A stretch of 64,000 nucleotides of DNA. It comes from Halichondria panicea (Eukaryota; Porifera; Demospongiae; Suberitida; Halichondriidae). The translations under genes and the position numbers were made by a program. The stretch lies in NCBI RefSeq assembly GCF_963675165.1, contig NC_087381.1, positions 4,651,378 to 4,715,377 of the forward strand, in the 5' to 3' direction. Positions 56,226 to 64,000 of the stretch are shown one piece after another. The first letter of the stretch is position 1, and each line of letters starts with the position of its first letter. The notes under the pieces were generated by a model. The model ran no database searches. It saw only the letters and a list, made by a program, of their open reading frames with translations, and was not told the DNA's origin.

Positions 56226-57521
56226 TTAGTCAGAGCTTGACAATGGAGAAGGCGTATGCTTTCGAAGAAATTCTTGGAAGCTTCTTACAAGGGGTAACTT
56301 TGGGCAGTCCTTGAGAGTCAAAGAGGCACGACAATGTGGGCAGGTTGACTGGGCCTCCAGCCATTGTGCCACACACACCTCACACCCCAAAATAACATTA
56401 CAACAGGGAGACACCACAGCTGGGAATGATGTCTGAGACTTGCATACGAGGCATTCGAATACAGTTTTATCCATAGTGCCTAGGGAAGATGGTGCCAATG
56501 GTAGAGACATTTTTTTTGCTCTGTGCTGTGGGGCAAAATCAAAATCACTATCAGAGCTCGAGTCCAAGGAAATAACCCTTCCTTTCTTTACTTCAGATTT
56601 TCTAACGGCTCGAATACGTTTGGAGGTTTTCCAAAACCTTGATCCTGGATAGAGAAAGTAAGCACTAGTAATGGCATAATCAGTAACTGCTGAATTAACA
56701 AGTTATTAAAGAGTCAGCACAATGAATACATCGAGCTTCTTACCTCGAGTAGTAGAAGTATTCGGTATCTTCAGGTAGTCTATGTCCATAAGTACGCATT
56801 CTTCACCATTGAATAGCTCGTCACTAACCATCTTCGACACATTTGGAACGCTGGCAATTTCCTCAGAAAGGTCGATGGGGACATTGCTCACTTTCTTCCA
56901 TTGTTTATCAGCTTCATTCCATTTGCACACCTCAATATACTTTCTCCATTCGGGACGGCTGCTAGAACTTGAAGACATTGTGGAAGGGCCTGCACCATCA
57001 ACACTCGGTTCAGCTCGAGCTCGAACTCCAGGTGGCTTCTGTCCTGAGGCAGAGCTTGCACCTAGCAAGGCTGACGTGAACTTTGGACTCCATTTTGGCG
57101 GTCGTCCTCTTTTTCGTGATGTTGCTTGTGATGTTGCTTGTGAAGGAGGCTGGTAAGAGAAAGAGGCTACTTGCTGGTCTTGAGGCAAACCATCTGCCTT
57201 GAGCGAATCCCCGTTCACAACCCACTTTGATAGGTCATCTACATCAAGAAACTTTCCCTCATGGTCTGGTGTTTCCACAAACCCATCGTCAGAAATCAAA
57301 ATAATGGAATCGGGGAACAGTCCAAACACTTTACCAATAACTTGAGTAGTTAGCTGTGATGGTTTGAGCTTCACGGTTTTGCCATCTTTCTCTATGGTAT
57401 ACAGGCTGTAGTTGTACAAGTTGCTTACACTCGAACTCATGTTCCTAGGCCCTTCTTTCACGGTATCAGCGCAGCATAGAGCTAAATAGAGAGGACACTT
57501 GCAATTTTGTGCCCAGGCCAT
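56226..57521 (-). CDS. RING-like accessory protein of the transposon
   Basis: Two minus-strand exons, 57521-56744 and 56644-56226, are joined through CGAG|GTAAGA and CTATCCAG|GA with matching phase, giving 398 aa. The N-terminal third has an unrecognised globular region (YSLYTIEKDGKTVKLKPSQL, then VFGLFPDSIILISDDGFVET). An AT-hook-like KRGRPPKWSP follows, then a Ser-rich linker, and near the C-terminus a RING-type cluster C324-x2-C327, C340-C341, C347-x2-C350, C361-x2-C364 (CLVC, CC, CEVC, CPHC). Such a fold usually acts in ubiquitin or SUMO transfer. A DNA-binding AT-hook plus RING could control the transposase or host factors, which is inference. It shares a 120 bp divergent promoter with the transposase. 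Confidence 0.75.
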
Positions 57522-57641
57522 GTGCTTTTGACCGTATGTTGATCTACATGTAGATTTATCTATTTAAAAAGCAATCGCAAAATATTTATTAGGCTAGGGT
57601 GCGGCTAATTCGAATCCAGGCGTGTATCGAGGCTAAGAAGG
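57522..57641. promoter_or_regulatory. Divergent promoter inside the transposon
   Basis: 120 bp between the two start codons. AATCGCAAAATATTTATTAGGC is AT-rich, and a TAATTCGAATCCAGGCGTGT / ATCGAGGCTAAG segment sits just upstream of the transposase start. Confidence 0.45.
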
Positions 57642-59115
57642 ATGGATGTGGATGAAGTGTTTGAAATGGTTACAAGTGGTATGACCCACGAAGATATAAG
57701 TAATACACTCAAGACCCGCTTTCCAGGAATAAGAGGCTTCTCTGCAAGAAGTGTTCGGCGATTCTGCTCTGAAAATGGCATTCATAAACCAGATTCTGCT
57801 CAAGTAGATGCTGTAGTCGAATGTGCTGTTACTGAAGTAAGCTAAACGTAGTATAGGGCTTAATACTAAGAATATTACCGTAGCACCGGAGAATACAGTC
57901 CATGTGCGTAATTAGCTAAGTACCACAAAAAACATTTCTAAATTAATTATGACTTGCAGGTTGGACATGTGTATGGCCGGAGAATGTTAAAGGGTGTGCT
58001 TGAGTCTAAAGGTATTAAGGTATCTGAGAAAAGAGTTTCAGAGTCCTTACAGAGAGTGGCCCCTTTGCAATATGATCAGCGGCGGAATGACACCTTAGAC
58101 CGTACTAATCCACTGCAATACTCGGCTCTCCACTTTGGGCATAAACTTCATATTGACCAAAATGAAAAGATCACAATGTTTGGTGCTACCCACATAGTTG
58201 CAAGGGATGGATATTCAGGCAAGATAATTGCTTACTGTACAATGCCAGTCAAGAACAATTTGGCTATATACGACAGTATTTTGAGGTATTGTTCAACTCA
58301 TTGAATAATAGTTACATCAGTAACACGTATAATTTCCATATCAGGTCATCTACTAAAACGTATGGTCTTTGGAAGCAAATTCGAGTCGACCATGGAAGAG
58401 AATTTTATCTTCTTTTGTATGTACAAGAAGCACTTCGTTGTCGTGTTGGCCCTCGGGATATTCTTCCTTACGTTCAATCTCCTTCAACAGAAGTAAGGGT
58501 ACTGATATTGCTTACATGCATTAACTTTTCTCTCTACAGAACCACACTGTTGAACGCATTTGGGTTGAAGTAAATTCTCGTATTAACTACCCCCTAAAGC
58601 GACACTTGATATCAATGGAAGCTACTAATCTGATTAACATGAGTGATGAAACTACAAAATTTTGTGTTTCGTTTGTTACGTGCAATGTTGCTTATCATGG
58701 ATTATCATTGTTTGTTGCAGCTTGGAATCATCATTCTATACCAGGTAAATGTAATGACATTATTATTGATGACACATGCGCTATTATAATATGTGATACA
58801 GGTCGAGGAGTACCCAATCATTTGCAGGTGCAGCGTTATGAAACTATACCCATTCCAGATGGGGAAGTACCGGGTACTGATGAAGCTGCAGATGCATACC
58901 GTTCTCAAGGTGGTCAGCTAAGAGAGTTTGGACTTTTTGGTTGCGATCCACTCAAGGATCGACAGGATCTAATTATGAAAAGGGAGCAATATTTCCTCTC
59001 TCGCTGTCGTTTTGGGGACATCTTTAGTAATGTGGTATCAGGAAATGGACAAGCATATTCATATGCAATTGCTGAGTTCATTAGAATAACGAACTCTCTA
59101 GAAGCTTATCTATAG
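57642..59115 (+). CDS. DDE transposase (integrase-type core)
   Basis: Five exons: 57642-57836, 57960-58285, 58345-58492, 58540-58744, 58802-59115. All have GT-AG edges and consistent phases, giving 395 aa with no lesion. The N-terminus is helix-turn-helix-like (TSGMTHEDISNTLKTRFPGI, FSARSVRRFC). The integrase-type catalytic core has D131 (LHIDQNEK), D189 (RVDHGREF) and E228 (HTVERIW), a DD38E spacing. The C-terminal part includes YPLKRHLISM, AAWNHHSIPGRGVPNHL and LREFGLFGCDPLKD. It would cut at the terminal inverted repeats and insert at 6 bp targets. The core belongs to the integrase (rve) fold, and the IS3EU assignment rests on memory of that family. Lack of disruption and near-identical TIRs suggest recent activity. 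Confidence 0.87.
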
Positions 59116-59169
59116 TCTAAGAGCCATTTTACTTGCTCATAATCATTATAGAGTGTTTAACATTAACTG

Positions 59170-59383
59170 AGTACTACAAGTTAACTGCCAGGGGTTGTAA
59201 TATTAAAATATCTCCCCCTCGTGTTTTCAAAATACCAGGAAACGTTGGGTTCTGGAAACTCGCATTAATGGAAATTTAAAGATTTAAGAATCCAGAAATT
59301 GGTAAATGCAAGCACTCCCTAATTTCCTGACTTTTTGGCAAAAAACACAGACATTCTAGAATGGCCGCTTTAATACACTGATC
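59170..59383 (-). repeat. Right terminal inverted repeat
   Basis: Inverse of 55574-55790. The transposase stop is only about 55 bp upstream. Confidence 0.88.
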
Positions 59384-59389
59384 AATATT

Positions 59390-60830
59390 TAACTTACTGA
59401 ATACTAGGGACCCAGTGCCTAGAGACTAGAGAACAAGTAGCTATACAGAATTTTTACACAAAACACACAAAACAAAACATATTAAAAATCGTGGGCGTGG
59501 CTGTGTTTTACCTGATTCATCAATAATTGAAGGTCCCCAGTATGTAAACTTAACAGCGTGTCTAAGTTAGTTCCATCCATGGCGAAGGCCTTGTCCCTCA
59601 ATTTAGTGTAGCCAGGGTGCATGGATTGGTGATGATGATGGTGAGGCAGGAATGGATCATACTACTCTCAAGGGCATATAAAAGATAAAAGAAGGGCGTA
59701 TAAAAGAAGAGAGGGCCACTACGTAGCGAGCAGAGTGCAGCAAGTTTAAACGTCGAAGTGGGTGGGCGGTAACTGTAGGATTTACTTTTGTGGCGTTTTG
59801 CGAAGTGGTAACTACACCTACTACAATGGCGAATGCTACAAATGTTGATTCTAAAGCTACTCTGTGCTGAGACTCTGTGCTGATGCTGACCCTACTGCCA
59901 CTCCTGAAGTCTGTGCTGATGCTGACCCTCAAGTTGGTAAGTTGGCCTAGAAAATATGCTGGCCACTAGATCTAGCTAGCTATAGGTTCAATCAGACAGT
60001 AAAAAGCTGTGCGCAAAGTACTGATCCATGTAGTACTGATCCATGTAGGTAGAGTGTAGCCGTCACCACAATATACATGTGTTGACATGCCTGGCATTTA
60101 CATACGACATAGAAATCGAGGAGTCTACATCGTGGGAAGAGCTGGACAATCATATTTCGGTCAGTTTATTGCATGTCCGTTGATTGTCCACGAATCAATG
60201 GGCCTCGTCTTTGTGTTGTCTTTGAGTCAGATGCTCGTTTATAGTCTTTTACAATACAATTAGCTCCATTGTCTGGCTTTGTCAAAGAACGATTCAACCG
60301 CCACATGTTTCCGCCACATGTTACCGATGGCACGTTCCCTGTAATTACGTACTGCAATTACGTACTGCTTATGACTGCCTAGTTGCTGCATGATATAAAA
60401 CAGCTAGACCACAGTGGGGACGAAAGAGGGCACGTACCGTCCAGCTAGCCAGAAAGTGAGGGTGAAGAAAATCATAGATGAGAGAAAAATTACGAACTTG
60501 TGTCTGAGAAGTGCGTGTCTGGAATGGTTCAAAATCAGCAAAGTGAGCAAATCCTGGGAACGACAATGTTTTGGACGTATCTGAGAGATTGGCAAGATTC
60601 AGGTGGCTATGTGGCTACTTACTATCTGGCTACTTACTATCCATATATACAGCAGCAACGAACATGGAACAAGATAACAATAAGTATTATATACCTCGCA
60701 GTGTATTCATTCCAGCCGCATATGAAGCCACCCCTGTGTCCGAACACTCAAACTGTACACCATGATTAAAAAGTCTGATCCAGGTATGTGTACCACTGTA
60801 AGGAAGTAACTTGTTTAAACTTGTCTACAA
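59390..60830. other. No complete gene; weak exon-like pieces
   Basis: GCTGATGCTGACCCT occurs twice (about 59879 and 59917) and would encode an ADADP repeat ending at a donor-like GTTG|GTAAG near 59938. An EIEESTSWEELDNHI piece with splice-like edges lies near 60113-60159. These could be remnants of one gene. I cannot connect them. Confidence 0.3.
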
Positions 60831-61046
60831 GTGAATGAAACTCATTTGGAGCAGCTTGGGCATGCGATGACCCATGATGACGTGTATATACACAGACATC
60901 ATAATTATGTTCTCAAAACCGTGTGGTCTCGCGGTGGTCTCGTGGAGAGACCACATTACACCAGTGACGTCACATTTTCACATGGAATCCATCAGTTTCA
61001 TGTGTGTGGTTTCAATACTACCACGGAAAGCATACAGGTTTGCTAG
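60831..61046 (+). pseudogene. Exon-like open frame, unrecognised
   Basis: Open frame reading MNETHLEQLGHAMTHDDVYI, HRHHNYVLKTVWSRGGLVER, then PHYTSDVTFSHGIHQFHVCG. It has an acceptor-like CTACAAG before it and GCATACAG|GTTTGC inside its end. His-rich. No family known to me. It could be a mobile-element exon. Confidence 0.25.
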
Positions 61047-61847
61047 TGTCCCGTTACCCATTATAATAAGGTAGTTTCAATTGATTGTGTGCGTGTGTTT
61101 CAGCCAACTTTGTAATCTGTCCAAGTCAATATAAATAATTATACCCATGTATGAAGAGGTTTTCTTTGGGACTCCTTCTCTACTTGTTCCAGCACAAACT
61201 GTGTCACACTTGACTCTTTCATCTTACTTGATGCATACTTGATGCAACTCCTTCCTTCCTTCTTCTTTGCTTTTGCTTTGGTTGCTACAACTTTGCAAGG
61301 TTGCTTGGGCCTGGCTCTTACATCTAGGTTTATGTGTACACGCTGGCTTGGGCCTATACCTGTATAATTTCTAGTATAATTTTCTTGCAGAAGTATTCTT
61401 GGTCTTCTGTGGTGCGCACGTGATTCGTGATTCGTTTTATACGCAGATAACCTTGTTCATATTCCCTCACTTTTCGAAAGAATTTCCGCATCAAATCGGC
61501 GGGCACCGATTCTAAGGCAGTTTCTTTCAGCGAGTATTTGAAGCGAGTATAGTGCAGTTAACCATCAATGTCCAAAACTGTGTAGCAAAAAGTACTGGTT
61601 ATATCTGTCTGATATTATGTTAGTATGTGTACTTTTGCATAACAATACACTAAAAAAAATTTTAGTTCATAGAAGTGAAGCATTGTTGAGATATTAACTT
61701 GGCCACAAAAATATACAAAATTATGTGGCCAGTGATGTCATCGATGACGCGTTTTTTGATGTTACCGTGGAAACGCATTTTATGTTTTTCTGTTGTGATC
61801 TCTAACTGTGTCTGTAGAGGCTCTAGCAGTGATTGTAGAAGCTAAAT
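61047..61847. other. No gene recognised; upstream region of the final transposase
   Basis: AT-rich with CCTTCCTTC-type tracts near 61250. The 40 bp before the ATG at 61848 read GTCTGTAGAGGCTCTAGCAG and a short leader. Confidence 0.45.
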
Positions 61848-63662
61848 ATGCCAAAGAAAAGCAAGAGAAGATTACAAGCAAGTGCAGCTCGAGCTGTAGG
61901 AGTTCAAAAACAGAGAAGATTATCCGCAATTGGTGGTGCTACCTTAACTCTCTCGCAGTCGCAGTCGCAGTCACAAGCAGATGAAACTGTGCCTACACCT
62001 CCCAGTCTTCCCCCTGTTTCTCCCCTAACACCAGTTTCTGAAGAATCTGGAGATGATACAGAGCCTGATGATACAGAGCCTGAATCTAGTGACAACGAAG
62101 AGCCAGATGTGCGATCGCAGGAGGAGATTCTAGAAGATTTTTGTCTTGAATGGATGGTGACGCTTGACAACGATGAAAAAAGTCTCTGGCTGTTCTTCTG
62201 TGCCATTTTTCTGCCAAACATCATGGCATGAAAGCGACAGAATCTGCTCAGCTTGCTGCTAGTTTTGTTGGAAAAAATGATAAGACTGTTAGGCGATGGA
62301 GGACTGGTGTATTACGTAACAAAGGAGTTTTACCTCAAAGTAAACAGGGAAGATACGAAAGGAAGGGTGTACTTTGGCACAATGAGAATCTAAACAAGAT
62401 GGCAACACAATATGTACGCAATAATTCTTCCATTAAAGGTAAACCGAATATGAGGCTTCCCTCGAAAAGTTGGGGTAAGTACCTGCCGAAAATGGTTGTT
62501 GACACTTGGTTTTGAATTGATTACGCCACGAAAGGGAGTTTTTATCGATGGTCACGAAAGGGTAGATGTCGTCAAAGCCCGCACCGAGTACTTTAGAAGA
62601 ATGGTCAAGTTGGGGTATGTTAGCTTGACCAATGGACCCACACCTGACGCAATTAAAGCAATCCCTGTAGATATTGAATCTCCAACAGAAGATCGTCGAT
62701 CTAAAACTGTGTTCATTTTTCATGACGAAACTACATTTCACTCAAACGATGACCAAATATTGAAATGGGGTCTAAAGGGCGAGAAAATAATGAAAAGTAA
62801 GAGTAAAGGTGCTGGCATAATGCTATCAGATTTTATTGACAATCACAACGGGTTTTTGGCACTAACAGACGAAGAATATGATCAAGCAAAACAGTCTAAT
62901 CCTGATGTAAAGAAATATGCAAGAGACTTTTTAGAATACGGAGAAAATAAGGAAGGGTACTGGAACTTAAAAAGATTTGTGGCACATATGCACCGAGCTA
63001 TTAAAATAGCAGAGATAAAGTACCCCAAAGATCAAGGATGGAGGCTTTGTTGGATCTTCGACAACAGTAGCTGCCACAACGCCATGGCTGACGATGCGTT
63101 ACACGTTAATCGTATGACTGTATTTCCCGGTGGTAAGCAGAGGATCTTAAGAGATACAAGCTACAATGGCAAAGAACAAAGAATGTACACTGTAGTAAAT
63201 GGTCAGAAAGTTGCCAAAGGATTGAAGCGTGTTCTGGAAGAGAGAGGTATTTCAACTGACGGTCGAAATAAAGAGTGGATGCAGTCTGTTCCTGTTCTGT
63301 CTCAACACATCGATTTCAAATTCGAGAAGTGTGAGATCGAAAAAACGTTGATACACAAAGGCCATATACCCACATTCCTGCCAAAGTTTCACCCAGAATT
63401 AAATCCTATTGAACGTGTATGGGCACAGATGAAGCGATATACAAGAGCACACTGTAATTATTCCATTCAATCTTTACGAGTAAACATACCTAATTCATAC
63501 GAATCGATCACGAACGAAAACATTCAAAACCATTGTAGGAAAGTTAGACACTACATGTTTGGCTATCTAGAAGGACTTGTGCCTGGAAAGGAGCTGGATG
63601 AGAAACTTAAAAAGTATAAAACTGCGGTGAAGTCACACAGGCGTATTGGAATACACGAGTGA
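61848..63662 (+). pseudogene. Tc1/mariner-like (IS630-type) DDE transposase with two frameshifts
   Basis: Three consecutive frames form one protein. 61848-62231 gives a basic start (MPKKSKRRLQ), a (QS)n run and an acidic Ser-rich region, then EEILEDFCLEWMVTLDNDEK. 62165-62515 gives SLAVLLCHFSAKHHGMKATE and a helix-turn-helix (FVGKNDKTVRRWRTGVLRNK). 62496-63662 gives the catalytic part: ITPRKGVFIDGHERVDVV, FHDETTFHSND (first D), WIFDNSSCHN (second D) and FHPELNPIERVWAQMKR (E). The frame changes at the six-A run near 62175-62180 and again near 62505-62512, each by about one base. The remaining 388-codon frame is intact. It resembles the long DDE endonuclease-like proteins common in fungi and sponges. 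It is either recently broken or affected by sequencing error. Confidence 0.75.
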
Positions 63663-63786
63663 CGACGACAATTTGTCCTAACTTAGTTTATTGTACTGTT
63701 TTGTGCACTGTTTCATAATACTAACATGATTGCATTAATTTTTATAAAGTTGAAACAATTCCTGCAACGGTGCCATAATAAAATGT

Positions 63787-64000
63787 GACAGGCTCTGGGA
63801 AAACAGACCAATTGGCGCAAGCTATAATTTTTGCGATCTATATACCAGATGATAGAGCAAAGAATTGCCTACGTATTGATGTGCTTAGTTTGCACATATC
63901 TTGTTCCATGCCTGAGTTATGCGCGTTGGAAACTCGAAGTTGTAAAACAGCAGTATTGAGAAACGCCCACTCAAAGATTGCTAAATTGGGAAAAGTAAGG
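63787..64000 (+). repeat. Terminal repeat shared with 49510-49692
   Basis: TGTGACAGGCTCTGGGAAAA, CCTGAGTTATGCGCGTTGGA and CTAAATTGGGAAAAG followed by TAAGG match the inverse of the earlier copy. It begins about 125 bp after the transposase stop and continues to the window edge, so it may be the 3' terminal region of that transposon. Confidence 0.75.

Larger units (their letters stand above)
55574..59383. mobile_element. Complete DDE transposon with RING-protein gene (IS3EU-like, tentative)
   Basis: 3810 bp from GATCAGTGTATTAAAGCGGC to GCCGCTTTAATACACTGATC. The terminal inverted repeats are about 215 bp and nearly identical (55574-55790 and 59170-59383). They are flanked by the 6 bp duplication AATATT (55568-55573, 59384-59389). 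Two intron-containing genes diverge from a 120 bp centre: a transposase (plus, 57642-59115) and a RING-like protein (minus, 57521-56226). Neither has a stop or frame break. The 6 bp duplication and integrase-like core suggest the eukaryotic IS3EU superfamily. The element looks potentially autonomous. Confidence 0.88.

Overview
This window looks like a metazoan nuclear genome, most probably a demosponge. The evidence is intron-rich genes with GT-AG splicing, AT-rich intergenic DNA, animal-type UBA3 and XRCC6 orthologues, and very many short inverted-repeat elements. The species is an inference: repeats such as TACCGTATAGC and the catgcgcaagcgaggta family remind me of Amphimedon-type sponges.

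Three complete host genes can be rebuilt exon by exon with consistent splice phases. (1) A plus-strand gene at 8305-17287 (12 exons, 756 aa) joins an 11-cysteine CDCA7-type zinc finger to a coiled coil, a DDT domain and a WHIM-like region. (2) UBA3, the NEDD8 E1 catalytic subunit, lies on the minus strand at 17914-25249 (17 exons, 438 aa), tail-to-tail with the first gene. (3) XRCC6 (Ku70) lies on the plus strand at 25717-37537 (20 exons, 604 aa), head-to-head with UBA3 across 467 bp. The proteins act in chromatin/methylation (inferred), neddylation and double-strand-break repair.

Almost everything else is mobile DNA. Positions 1-2912 hold a broken EnSpm/CACTA-like transposase, split by a 790 bp element with a 9 bp target duplication; a second copy with its own 9 bp duplication sits in a UBA3 intron. 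Positions 3.0-8.2 kb hold gene remnants, tandem repeats, one MITE and a possible small three-exon gene. At 39.6-41.3 kb is a decayed gag/protease. At 41497-45719 is a 4.2 kb Ty3/Gypsy element with identical 150 bp LTRs, a 5 bp target duplication and a broken pol. At 46-48.6 kb is a degenerate DUF6589-like gene. At 53475-54786 is a long-TIR element with a 10 bp target duplication.

The best candidate for a poorly described system is the 3.8 kb DNA transposon at 55574-59383. It has about 215 bp TIRs, a 6 bp target duplication, an uninterrupted five-exon DDE transposase and a divergent two-exon gene encoding a RING-like protein. A frameshifted Tc1/mariner-like (IS630-type) transposase ends the window at 61848-63662.

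The introns hold pogo/Tigger-like MITEs (TACAGTGGAACCTC termini), foldback elements, a captured fragment of the first gene's own exon 5, and a MITE inserted exactly in the TA of an XRCC6 3' splice site. I saw no rRNA, convincing tRNA or CRISPR array.
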